From NCBI GenBank assembly GCA_938015805.1, contig CALLXF010000058.1, forward strand, positions 19,090 to 83,089: 64,000 nucleotides of DNA, written 5' to 3'. The stretch is from an uncultured Saprospiraceae bacterium. Its GTDB lineage: Bacteria > Bacteroidota > Bacteroidia > Chitinophagales > Saprospiraceae. Every line of letters starts with the position of its first letter. The first letter of the stretch is position 1. The translations under genes and the position numbers were made by a program. Shown here one piece after another: positions 53,582 to 62,917 of this stretch. The notes beneath the pieces are model-generated. The model ran no database searches. It was not told the DNA's origin and worked only from the letters and a program-made list of their open reading frames with translations.

Positions 53582-56391
53582 TAGTTGATAATCAGTTTTG
53601 TGCTTTTAATGTTATGATCAGTATGGATTAACAAATGATAAGCTCCAGAACTAAGATGAGGTAAGGCTACATTACAAAACTTTTTTCCAGCGACATTTTT
53701 AGTCATTATACGACGACCGTACATATCCATCAATTCCACTTTTAAAATTACATCTTTATCTAAAGATAGATACATATCCCCTCCAGCATTTACTGGATTA
53801 GGATAAAGGTATAATCCACTAGACTCTTGCTCTACAACGCTGGAAGTATTTTCCGAGCTAGGCGACAGCGGCTCTGTGAGATATATACGATACTCAGAAG
53901 GTCGCAAATTAAAATTCTGTTCTACTTGATTTACAGTAATAACCTCACCAGTAAAATACTCATACCAAGTTCCTAACTCTGGAAAAGTAATATTTATATT
54001 TTCCACGTCAACATTAAAATTTGCGATACTGACCACGTCCAGACTTGTCCCATTGAGTACTACAGATTTAGTAAAACTATTATTAGTAAATGTAAAATCT
54101 GTGGTTTTAAAAACCTCGTTATTATTCCGTAATTCCAAAATAGCACTCATCCGATCATAAATAGATTTCCGAGCATCCATTTCATTAAAATCCCATCTTA
54201 CTGGTTTTGGCGAAAGCCTACAATCGTTATTAACACTCCCATCCTCACATCTGTTTATAGAAAAATCATATCCCAACTCTCCAAACTGCCATAACATCTT
54301 AGGACCAGGAATACATAAATAAATCATACTCGTCGCAACCATACGATCTGAAAATGTCCATGTTTCTTTTGTGTTATGAGTCGCAGAACTATTCCCAAAT
54401 TCTTTGATTTTATAAGCCATGCGTTCCTCATCATGACTTTCCATATAAGCGATAAGATGCGGATCATCCCATCCTTTAGATTTATAATTTGCTCCAACTA
54501 GACTACTGGAATAACCCATAGCCGCTTCTGCAAATTGGAATGTAGTATTTGCCCAAAGCATCATACCGTAGTCAGACAACTCCTCTTCCTCTAGATTTTC
54601 TGCAAAGTGCTCTAGGATCACATACGCATCACCGTCGGTGGACCATATATGATCTGCATAATCTTTTAGAACATTTATCCTACTCTCATCATACTGAGAC
54701 ATCAGCGAACTGTTATTTCCAGAATTGGTCTGCGTAAGTCCTTTGGACAAATCAAATCGATAACCATCAAAACGATATTCTTTCGTCCAGTGTGTCAATA
54801 TTCTTTTGACCCATTGTCTGGTATAAGGGCTTTGGTGATTAAAATCATATCCTACATTAAATGGGTGTCTGGGTACCTCGTTTAGAAATGGACTCTCCGC
54901 AGAAGGTCTAAAAGCCGCTGGATCCCACCACATCTGACACAGAGGGCTCTGGCTAAAAGCATGGTTAAAAACCACATCTAATATTACAGCTATTCCCCTC
55001 TTATGACTTTCGTCAATAAATTTTTTTAATTGTTCTCTACTGCCGTAATACTTATCTACGGCCATATGGAAACTAGGGTTATATCCCCAGCTGTTATTAC
55101 CTTCAAATTCGTTAATGGGCATCAATTCTATTGCTGTAATTCCTAGATTTTTTAAATAATCTAATGTATCAGTAAGTGATGTATAACTATGATCTGATAA
55201 AAAATCTCTGAGCAGTAACTCATAAATTACTAAGTCTGATTTTTCTGGCTTAGTAAAATCCACAACCTCCCATGGATAATCTACTTTCTCCGTATCAAAA
55301 GCCGTAACAATTCCTGTAGTCATATCCTCGGGATAAGATGGCAAATTCATCATCACGGCAGCAGAAACCTCATCATCATTCCATGGATCTAAAACCACCT
55401 CTGCATATGGGTCTGCTATTTTTATATTTCCATCTACGAGATACTGATATGTATTCTTACCATTATCAAAATTAGACTTAGGCAGACTTATCCAAAAGCT
55501 ATTACCATCTGTAGATTTATTCATTTTATAATCGATATCTACGGTATAACCATTTTCTGGACATAGCAAGAATACATTTTTCTTGAGCGGTGCGACTAGC
55601 ATAAAACCGATCATATCATTTGCGAGGTAAGATACACCTGGCTGGATTTCTGTAGGAGTAGGCAGTGGGGTCTCATCGTTATCTAGTACAAAATAACTTG
55701 TAGATATATACTGTGTATCGAGATCAAAAGAGATTGTAAAATCGAGAATGTGCTGACCTAGTTCTGTCGCTAAAATCGGAAAATTTACCTGATCTGTATT
55801 GTCTTGAAAAATAGTAGATCCGTTATCTTTTATTTCTACACTTGCGATTTGATTTATTTGCAAATTTATGAGTAACTCTTCGTTTTGATAGAGGATGGTA
55901 TTGCCATTTGCTGGAGACTGTAGATTCACTAAGAGACCCTGATTAAGAGGATATACATCATAAAAAATATCGCTACCGTCTGTGTCTCTTCCCACAATAC
56001 TCCCATCTGCATTTCTAAAGACAAAAGCCAGTTTTTCTACTACATCACCTGTCATCAATCCATAAAAAGCCTCAACATTGTAAGATAGAGAATAGATATT
56101 ATTTCCTAGACTTAGCATTTTAACTTTAGGATCAGGAGTGCCCCAGTTACCTTGTACATATTTCCAGTCATTAGAAGCATTACTCTGAGTTGTAATTACC
56201 CCAGTATGAGCATACACATCACCAGTAAAACCTTCCAGAGCTGCATTTCCTTTAGAGGCATCAAAGTAAACGGTAACATTATCAAACTGGGTCGGAAATA
56301 TAGGCTCGGTAGTTACGAGTTGAGCTATAGATGTCTGAGCGATGAGGATAAATAAAAAAAATTGAAATTTTAAAAACAGATTAATTCTCAT
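53581..56391 (-). CDS. T9SS-secreted GH13 alpha-amylase/pullulanase-like enzyme (SusG-type role)
   Basis: 936 residues from the ATG at 56391 (MRINLFLKFQFFLFILIAQ, signal peptide); a frame to 56424 adds 11 residues. N-terminal beta domains, one of them an Ig/E-set domain as in pullulanase-type GH13, precede the catalytic barrel: VILDVVFNHAF, FDGYRFDLSKGL with the nucleophile, YVILEHFAEN with the acid and MESHDEERM with the third Asp. A T9SS type A domain ends the protein (LYLYPNPVNAGGDMYLSL to KLIIN). It should degrade starch on the cell surface and hand oligosaccharides to SusCD. It shares the TAATG overlap with the CotH-like gene downstream and follows susD by about 240 bp, so a separate promoter is possible. 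Confidence 0.9.
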   Translation of the reverse strand: MRINLFLKFQFFLFILIAQTSIAQLVTTEPIFPTQFDNVTVYFDASKGNAALEGFTGDVYAHTGVITTQSNASNDWKYVQGNWGTPDPKVKMLSLGNNIYSLSYNVEAFYGLMTGDVVEKLAFVFRNADGSIVGRDTDGSDIFYDVYPLNQGLLVNLQSPANGNTILYQNEELLINLQINQIASVEIKDNGSTIFQDNTDQVNFPILATELGQHILDFTISFDLDTQYISTSYFVLDNDETPLPTPTEIQPGVSYLANDMIGFMLVAPLKKNVFLLCPENGYTVDIDYKMNKSTDGNSFWISLPKSNFDNGKNTYQYLVDGNIKIADPYAEVVLDPWNDDEVSAAVMMNLPSYPEDMTTGIVTAFDTEKVDYPWEVVDFTKPEKSDLVIYELLLRDFLSDHSYTSLTDTLDYLKNLGITAIELMPINEFEGNNSWGYNPSFHMAVDKYYGSREQLKKFIDESHKRGIAVILDVVFNHAFSQSPLCQMWWDPAAFRPSAESPFLNEVPRHPFNVGYDFNHQSPYTRQWVKRILTHWTKEYRFDGYRFDLSKGLTQTNSGNNSSLMSQYDESRINVLKDYADHIWSTDGDAYVILEHFAENLEEEELSDYGMMLWANTTFQFAEAAMGYSSSLVGANYKSKGWDDPHLIAYMESHDEERMAYKIKEFGNSSATHNTKETWTFSDRMVATSMIYLCIPGPKMLWQFGELGYDFSINRCEDGSVNNDCRLSPKPVRWDFNEMDARKSIYDRMSAILELRNNNEVFKTTDFTFTNNSFTKSVVLNGTSLDVVSIANFNVDVENINITFPELGTWYEYFTGEVITVNQVEQNFNLRPSEYRIYLTEPLSPSSENTSSVVEQESSGLYLYPNPVNAGGDMYLSLDKDVILKVELMDMYGRRIMTKNVAGKKFCNVALPHLSSGAYHLLIHTDHNIKSTKLIIN

Positions 56392-56445
56392 ATAATTTAT
56401 TTTATCCGTAAGTATAGAAACCATTCTTTATGGAAGTTTTATTTA

Positions 56446-56464
56446 CATTGGCTTTAAGCCAATG
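56446..56464. repeat. Perfect inverted repeat between susD and the amylase gene
   Basis: CATTGGCTT and AAGCCAATG (9 bp each) flank a single central T. There is no T-run after it on the minus strand, so it may be a regulator site or an mRNA hairpin rather than a terminator. Its ATTGGC/GCCAAT arms resemble the GGCGAAAGCC motif found elsewhere in the window. Confidence 0.65.
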
Positions 56465-56630
56465 ATCAAGAGTACTAAAATGATTAAGAGTCCTAAGATT
56501 AAAAATAGTCTACCAATCTCAGGTTTTTTAGATCACTTATTAAAATAGTAAATACCCATTCGGCAACAGCCGTCACCTCCAAAAGTATTCTAATAAATAT
56601 CCTAAAACAACTATTGACTAAGCGATTTAT

Positions 56631-58190
56631 CTAATACCCTTCGTTTTGCTTTAAGTTAGGATTAGCTAGAATATCCGAAGCCGGAATCGGAAAAATATTC
56701 CTAAAAGATTCGGTAGTCCTACCCTCTTTTACATTTCCTTTCCAAGGCCATATCCCCTGATCAGTATACTGTCCAAATCTAACTAAATCTACTCTCCTAG
56801 TTCCTTCCCAGTATAACTCTCTTACTCTCTCGTCTAGAATAAAATCTAACGTCAGATCTGAGGCATCTATATTTCCAGAAGATCCGTTATAAGCTCTATC
56901 ACGCAAACCGTTAACAAGGTCGAGTGCTTCTGTAAGATCACCACCAGCTCCTCCTCTCAATATGGCCTCAGCATACATAAGATGAGCATCAGCTAAACGA
57001 AAAAGTGGATAATCCGTATCGACATGTGTGTTATCAGATCCGACCTCTCCGGCAAGATTTAGATTTTTATATTTAGGGCAAGCAATACCTTCCTCGAATA
57101 CTCCAATGTCATTTATTTCCACAGACTGTCCATCTGTATAAAAAATAGCTCTACTATCTATCTGGCCATTAAGGTCTGGAAATTTAGAAAGCATCGCCGA
57201 TGTTGTTCGTAATCCAGCCCAACCATTAAGCACTCCATAATCCATATCTACCATAGAACCACCTATTGCTGCATGTACTAAGAACGTAGTGCTGCCCCAG
57301 TTTTGGGTATTCCTACCGTCAGAATTGAGAGCAAAAATTATCTCATTAGACTCATGATTATCTTTCATAAAAAGGGACTGGTAATTATCATCCAGCGTAT
57401 ACCCAGCATTTATTATTTTTTTTGTTGCTTCTATGCATTCTGTATATGCATTAATACCTACCATGGACTCTGCATTGAGATAAAGCTTAGCCTGTAACAT
57501 CCACACGCCTGCCTGGTCTACTCGTCCATACTGATTTTGTCTCGGAGCAGGCAACTGATTTTCTATATCTGCCAGTTCGTCCTTGATAAAATTATACAGT
57601 TCTTCTGGAGTAGCTTGTACTGGAGATTCTGCAGTGATACTCGTTACTAGAGCCACATTACGGAAGAGATCTAAAGCGTGCCAGTACGCTAGAGCTCTTA
57701 AAAATCGTGCTTCTAATCTGTACTCGTTTATGATTTCTTGATCGGCTGCAGAGATCCCATTTTCTATCAATTTTTCAGGAGCAGACTGCTTCATAAAATC
57801 ATTGGCTATAGAAACGATTAGAGCGATACGATAATATAAAACTCTTACAAACTGATTTTCTGAAGACCAAGAGTGCTCATGCAAATCTCGAATCCCAGCA
57901 TCTGTCCATGCGATAACGGCCTCGTCTGTGGTAAGCTCTTGAGCTTTCCAGTAAGCTCTTATGTAGGATGTAAATCCTTCATCATTTACGATAGATATAT
58001 CTCCATCACCACTAGGCCCATCTTGCCCAGTAAGCGAATAGGCTCCATATAATTTTGCAAGATAAGATCGATAAGCTTCTGGATTTTTAAATATTTCTAT
58101 CTCTGTAAATGCATCCTCAGGAGCATAATCTAAATTTGTGCATTGAACAGATAGAAGAGCAAAAAGGAGTAAAAATGTAATTTTTTTCAT
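56631..58190 (-). CDS. susD: SusD/RagB-family starch-binding lipoprotein
   Basis: 519 residues from the ATG at 58190 (MKKITFLLLFALLSVQC, lipoprotein signal); a frame to 58214 overlaps susC and is less likely. The body has the TPR-rich helical SusD fold: LEARFLRALAYWHALDLF, ELYNFIKDELADIENQLP, YPLFRLADAHLMYAEAILRGG and the end FILDERVRELYWEGTRRVDLVRFGQY. It caps the SusC transporter and binds the oligosaccharide at the cell surface. It lies 10 bp after susC in the starch locus. Confidence 0.95.
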   Translation of the reverse strand: MKKITFLLLFALLSVQCTNLDYAPEDAFTEIEIFKNPEAYRSYLAKLYGAYSLTGQDGPSGDGDISIVNDEGFTSYIRAYWKAQELTTDEAVIAWTDAGIRDLHEHSWSSENQFVRVLYYRIALIVSIANDFMKQSAPEKLIENGISAADQEIINEYRLEARFLRALAYWHALDLFRNVALVTSITAESPVQATPEELYNFIKDELADIENQLPAPRQNQYGRVDQAGVWMLQAKLYLNAESMVGINAYTECIEATKKIINAGYTLDDNYQSLFMKDNHESNEIIFALNSDGRNTQNWGSTTFLVHAAIGGSMVDMDYGVLNGWAGLRTTSAMLSKFPDLNGQIDSRAIFYTDGQSVEINDIGVFEEGIACPKYKNLNLAGEVGSDNTHVDTDYPLFRLADAHLMYAEAILRGGAGGDLTEALDLVNGLRDRAYNGSSGNIDASDLTLDFILDERVRELYWEGTRRVDLVRFGQYTDQGIWPWKGNVKEGRTTESFRNIFPIPASDILANPNLKQNEGY

Positions 58191-58200
58191 TTTATCTATT

Positions 58201-61197
58201 TTAGAAGCTCGCATTTAAACCGATTAAAAAATTTCTGGAAACAGGATATAAATTATTATCTATCCCTCCTGTAAACTGAGGAAGCTCAGGGTCTAGTCCA
58301 GAATATCCAGTTATAGTCAGTAAGTTAGTAACTGTTCCGTATATACGTAGTGAATTAAATACTGACGCGTTATTAATACTATATCCGAGTGTTACGTTAT
58401 CTAATCTAAGGAAAGATGCATTTTCGATATAATAATCAGATTTTAATTGTCTCTCTTTAAAGTTTACGACAAAGGCAGACTCATCTATATTATTAGTTAC
58501 TCTATCTGTTAGTCTCTCAAAAAATCCAGAACCTGATGCTACATTATTATATACATAATTTCCTATGTGCGATCGGATACCTGCTACGATGTCCCAATTT
58601 CCGTAACTCATCTGAGTGGTCAATCCTAAAATAACATCAGGGGCCGCTGATTCTCCAGCCACGAGGTCATCTTCATTTATGATTCCATCTTCGTTTATAT
58701 CTTCATAGATATCTAAGTTATCAAAGAACCCATCCCCGTTAGTGTCCTCCGTATCTGGAATCGGTAATCCGTCATCTCCTATTTTATGTATGTAAGTTCT
58801 GAAAGTTTCTATTTGCTCCCCTACCTTTAATAGCTGGATAGTTTGTCCGACATCTCCTGATATTCCTCCAGTCTCATAAATAGCTGTCTGAGATATGGAT
58901 GCATCTAATTTTAATATTTCGCTACGATTACGAGCTACATTAAAATCCAGATTCCAGTCAAACTTAGCACCATCCACAAGTACTGTATTAAGCGTTAATT
59001 CAATACCTCTGTTTTGTACTTCTCCGATATTAGTTACGATACGATCACTGAGATTAGTAAAAGCAGATGGACTAAAATTAAAAAGTAAATCATTGGTGTT
59101 TTTAGTATACACCTCTAGAGATCCACTCACTCGATTATTTAAAAACCCAAAATCAAGTCCTACGTTTAGAGAGGATGTTTCTTCCCATTTTATATTAGGG
59201 TCTACCCCGATACCTCTTAGTGTCCTGATATATTCATCTCCAAACTGGTATCGGGCATCATCCGTCCCGAAACTATAAAAAGTAGTAAATAAAAAGTCTG
59301 CAATATCTTCGTTTCCTGTTACCCCGTAACTCACCCTCAGCTTTAAATTAGAAAATGTGTTTTGTAAACCACTGGCAAAATCCTCTTCTAGTATTCTCCA
59401 TCCAAAAGCAGCAGCTGGAAATAAACCCCATTGATTAGATGGACCAAATCTAGACGAACCATCTCTTCTGACAGAAGCTGTTATCAGGTATTTATCTTTG
59501 ATAGAAAAATTTGCCCTTCCAAAAAATGATATTAATGCATTTTGTACAAAAAAGGAATCATTTTTCATTTCTCCTTCTGGAATAAAATAGTCTCCTGCCT
59601 CATCTTGCTCTAGATTATTCCCAAAAAACCAATCGTTATTTTGACTAAACTCTTGGAAAGAATGACCACCTGTAAGTTCCATAGTAGATCCCATGAAAGA
59701 TAAATCCCTCTTATAAGTAAAGAAATTTTCTAGAAGCTTAGTTGTATTTTTTAGATCCTCATGAAAGATCCGTCCACCTGTCGGGAAATTTCCAAAATCA
59801 GTAGGATCATTAAATTCGTCTTTTACACCTGTCGCAAAGTCATAAGAGTTATTACTTGTATAGGATAGACCTTTTATAAATGGAAGGTCGATTTTAAATG
59901 TGATATTATTTAAATATCGATTTAAGGAACCGTCAGCATTATTATACTGCAAGGTAGAAACAGGATTCTTAGTAGCTAAACCATCTTTTGTCCACTGGAA
60001 GTAACCTCCAAATTCAGAATCAGGATCCAGTACTGGTCTAGTCGGGTCAAAAGCAAGTGCCGCCCCAAAAACACCCGGAGCAAAGTTATCTCTGGTTAAT
60101 CCTATTTTAGATCGATAGGTAATACTTATTTTATCATCCCATAAACTGGTAGAAAATGTTCCGGACATAGATCGTTTTTCATGTGATGAGGTTTTTAGGA
60201 CTCCATTGGATTTTAAATATCCTCCGGATAAGTGATATTTAAAGCGATCTGTACCTCCTGATATAGAGGCATTATGTTCTGTACTTTTTGCGACTTGTGT
60301 TACTTCCTCTACCCAGTCTGTGTCAGCTTCTCCTAGGAATTCTAATTCCTGTGGTGCTTTATTACTGATCGCATTTCGAAAATTCTGAGTACTTAGATTA
60401 TTAGGTTTTCCACTAAATAATGAAAAGTTAGCGTTTCCACTATATGATAATTTTGGCTTCCCTTTTTTACCCGACTTAGTGGTAATTATTACGACACCAT
60501 TAGCACCTCTAGATCCGTAAATAGCTGCTGCAGAAGCATCCTTTAAAACAGTCATGGATTCTATGTCTGCTGCATTTATAAAATTAAATTGGTTACGCGA
60601 ACTAGCAAAAGATCTTCTATCTAAAGGAACGCCATCGATCACGACTAAAGGATCACTCGATGCTTCTAAAGAAGTTCCTCCTCTCAACCTTAAACGAGAT
60701 CCTCCTCCTGGTTCGCCATTTGTAGAAATTTGCAACCCTGCCACTTTTCCATTGAGTAACCGCTCTGGTGATGAAATCGATCCTTTGTTAAAATCATCTG
60801 CACCTACTTTAGTAACGACCCCCGTAAGATCTTTTTTATCTACTGCTCCGTATCCGATAACTACTACCTCATCTAACAGTTCGCTTGCTTCGGCCAATGC
60901 AATTTTTAGATCAGATGCATCGACTGGAATAAGTGTTGTATTATAACCAACATAAGAAATGACTAAGGTATCTCCCATGTTTGCATTGATAGAAAAACGT
61001 CCATCTATGTCAGAGATCGACCCGACTCCTACGTTGTTTTTAACTGCAATATTAACACCTATTAGTGCTTCGTCGCTTATCGCATCTATAATACTCCCGG
61101 TTACCTGGGCTGACATAGATCCACATACGCAACAGAATAAGTAGGCAAAGCCTAACCGTAAGACAGCAACTGCCCCGAAGTCAAATAGTTTTTTCAC
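58201..61197 (-). CDS. susC: SusC/RagA-family TonB-dependent outer membrane transporter
   Basis: 998 residues. A signal peptide (ending SMSAQ) is followed by the carboxypeptidase-regulatory-like domain (VTGSIIDAISDEALIGVNI), the SusC plug domain (LLNGKVAGLQISTNGEPGGG, RGGTSLEASSDPLVVIDGVPLDRR, KDASAAAIYGSRGANGVVIITTK) and a full barrel with the closing strand NLYPVSRNFLIGLNASF. It imports large oligosaccharides together with SusD. The neighbours show starch or maltodextrin to be the substrate. It follows the SusE-like gene by 93 bp with a terminator-like hairpin between them. Confidence 0.96.
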   Translation of the reverse strand: MKKLFDFGAVAVLRLGFAYLFCCVCGSMSAQVTGSIIDAISDEALIGVNIAVKNNVGVGSISDIDGRFSINANMGDTLVISYVGYNTTLIPVDASDLKIALAEASELLDEVVVIGYGAVDKKDLTGVVTKVGADDFNKGSISSPERLLNGKVAGLQISTNGEPGGGSRLRLRGGTSLEASSDPLVVIDGVPLDRRSFASSRNQFNFINAADIESMTVLKDASAAAIYGSRGANGVVIITTKSGKKGKPKLSYSGNANFSLFSGKPNNLSTQNFRNAISNKAPQELEFLGEADTDWVEEVTQVAKSTEHNASISGGTDRFKYHLSGGYLKSNGVLKTSSHEKRSMSGTFSTSLWDDKISITYRSKIGLTRDNFAPGVFGAALAFDPTRPVLDPDSEFGGYFQWTKDGLATKNPVSTLQYNNADGSLNRYLNNITFKIDLPFIKGLSYTSNNSYDFATGVKDEFNDPTDFGNFPTGGRIFHEDLKNTTKLLENFFTYKRDLSFMGSTMELTGGHSFQEFSQNNDWFFGNNLEQDEAGDYFIPEGEMKNDSFFVQNALISFFGRANFSIKDKYLITASVRRDGSSRFGPSNQWGLFPAAAFGWRILEEDFASGLQNTFSNLKLRVSYGVTGNEDIADFLFTTFYSFGTDDARYQFGDEYIRTLRGIGVDPNIKWEETSSLNVGLDFGFLNNRVSGSLEVYTKNTNDLLFNFSPSAFTNLSDRIVTNIGEVQNRGIELTLNTVLVDGAKFDWNLDFNVARNRSEILKLDASISQTAIYETGGISGDVGQTIQLLKVGEQIETFRTYIHKIGDDGLPIPDTEDTNGDGFFDNLDIYEDINEDGIINEDDLVAGESAAPDVILGLTTQMSYGNWDIVAGIRSHIGNYVYNNVASGSGFFERLTDRVTNNIDESAFVVNFKERQLKSDYYIENASFLRLDNVTLGYSINNASVFNSLRIYGTVTNLLTITGYSGLDPELPQFTGGIDNNLYPVSRNFLIGLNASF

Positions 61198-61249
61198 GTC
61201 AATAAGTTTGAACAGATAACTGGTTATCTGGATAGTAGAATAAAGAAAA

Positions 61250-61283
61250 TAAAAATCGGGCTAGCTAGAAAAGCTAACCCGAT
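61250..61283 (-). terminator. Terminator-like hairpin between the SusE-like gene and susC
   Basis: On the minus strand ATCGGGTTAGC pairs with GCTAGCCCGAT (one G-T pair), followed by TTTTTATTTTC. It starts only 8 bp after the stop codon of the SusE-like gene and 53 bp before susC. It could work as an attenuator that makes the starch binder more abundant than the transporter. Confidence 0.85.
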
Positions 61284-61290
61284 ATAATTT

Positions 61291-62724
61291 TTATTGTATT
61301 GTAGCTGAGTAAGTTTCTCCGTTGTAAGAAAGCGTTACAGTATACGTACCTGCGGGAGTATTTATATTTCCTCCATCTACAGTTAAAAAGGTTACGTCAC
61401 CACCTATGTTATGATCCCATGCTCCAGCAGCTCTAAATTTCCATTCTCCTCCTGCCCAGGCTCCTGTATAGCTATAATTAGAAACTCCATTAGCAAATCC
61501 ATCAGCTGTCATAGCCGTATCCATATCCCAAGATCCAGCAGGACCTCCAGCTCCTATAATATTCCATCCTTGGTTAGTTACCATAGCTGACCATGTTGCT
61601 CCTTCATCAGCCGTAGTCAATACGATGTACCATGCACCAGCCCCTGGAGTAGGAATATTTCCACCACCATTAGACAAGTTAGCTAGATCACCACCGTAGT
61701 TAATATCCCAACCATCGTTTGCTCTAAATTTATACTCTCCAGTGTCACCAAAAGTAACAACACCATACCATGTATGTACACCACCTGCTTCTTTGTGGAA
61801 TAGATTCTGATCAGAATCCCATGCACCTGCAGTCGCATCTCCGATTACAGCCATTCTATAATCATTAGGGTTAAAAGTAATATCCGGAGCATCACCTGTA
61901 CGCTCAGCATCTAATGACCATCCGTCCTGCTTAGACCAGCTTACAGTAACCGTATATTCTCCATCTTCCATTTGCTGAATGTTAGCACCACCTACCATAA
62001 GATCATTTACAGTTCCTCCAAAGTTTGTAAAAAACTGATAACCGTTACTAGGATCATTTAGAGACCCTACTGGATCTATTCTTCTATTAACACCCCATCT
62101 ACAATTAAATCTTACTTTCCACTCTCCACTTCTTAATATTAATCCTGCAGCAGACCATGATGCTCCATCAGCTGAAACACTTCCAGAAAGAGGTGTATCC
62201 GCACCCCAACCATTTTCTGTTGCGCTACCTATGATACTTGCTTCTGAGATATTGTAAAGTATAAGTTCGTCAGTCATCGCATCGTGGGTTACTCTATATA
62301 AACCAGAATTTGCTACAGTAAATGCAGGACCATCTACTTCAGTAGTAACTAACATGTAATCGTTAAAATCACAACTCGAACCGTCATCAGTAATCACTTG
62401 CATAACACCTCCGATCGTAGTGGTAATTTCCTTATTAGTCACCGCCACAACATTATAATCACCAGCTTCTAGATACATGTAACCTCCATTAAAACCTGTT
62501 CTTGCCTGTGATGCAAAATCATTTGCTTCTACCACCTCAGATACTAGACCTGCAGAACTAACAGGATCAGCACCATCAGCTTTTAAATAAAGACCGTCTG
62601 CAACATTAATTCCATCACCTCCTGGATCGATTATAGGATCATCTTCTCCACAAGATGTTATAAATACTAGCCCAAAAAGAACCAGCAACATAGAAAATCG
62701 GCTTATTATTTCTTTCATTTTCAT
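61291..62724 (-). CDS. SusE/SusF-like starch-binding lipoprotein
   Basis: 477 residues with a lipoprotein signal (VFITSC, Cys26). After a first domain, the protein has several starch-binding modules of SusE/SusF type with aromatic motifs such as IGSATENGWGADTPL, AVIGDATAGAWDSDQNLF, IIGAGGPAGSWDMDTAM, and GEWKFRAAGAWDHNIGGD. Such modules hold starch on the cell surface. The gene is the first in the locus, upstream of susC, while SusE/F genes usually follow susD. A palindrome shared with the Nudix-type regulator lies upstream at 62802-62828. No enzymatic site is present. Confidence 0.88.
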   Translation of the reverse strand: MKMKEIISRFSMLLVLFGLVFITSCGEDDPIIDPGGDGINVADGLYLKADGADPVSSAGLVSEVVEANDFASQARTGFNGGYMYLEAGDYNVVAVTNKEITTTIGGVMQVITDDGSSCDFNDYMLVTTEVDGPAFTVANSGLYRVTHDAMTDELILYNISEASIIGSATENGWGADTPLSGSVSADGASWSAAGLILRSGEWKVRFNCRWGVNRRIDPVGSLNDPSNGYQFFTNFGGTVNDLMVGGANIQQMEDGEYTVTVSWSKQDGWSLDAERTGDAPDITFNPNDYRMAVIGDATAGAWDSDQNLFHKEAGGVHTWYGVVTFGDTGEYKFRANDGWDINYGGDLANLSNGGGNIPTPGAGAWYIVLTTADEGATWSAMVTNQGWNIIGAGGPAGSWDMDTAMTADGFANGVSNYSYTGAWAGGEWKFRAAGAWDHNIGGDVTFLTVDGGNINTPAGTYTVTLSYNGETYSATIQ

Positions 62725-62801
62725 AGTTAATTTAAAATTAGTTTTATAGATATTATCGTCTTTTAATACATAGAATTTTTGACACTTTCAGAAAGCCCAG
62801 G

Positions 62802-62828
62802 TACTATGTGTCATATTGACACTAAGTA
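62802..62828. promoter_or_regulatory. Palindromic operator upstream of the starch operon
   Basis: GTGTC (62808-62812) and GACAC (62818-62822) flank ATATT; outer arms TACT (62802-62805) and AGTA (62825-62828) also pair. Compared with the site at 32394-32422 it shares TGTGTC, the five-base spacing and the nine bases GACACTAAG. It lies about 80-105 bp before the SusE-like start, a place suited to control of the whole locus. Confidence 0.65.
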
Positions 62829-62917
62829 AAAATAACAATTATTTAATAATCGCTAATTCAATTTTACAATTCTTTTAAAAAATAACATATACGATAAGAA
62901 CGACAATACTAAATATT

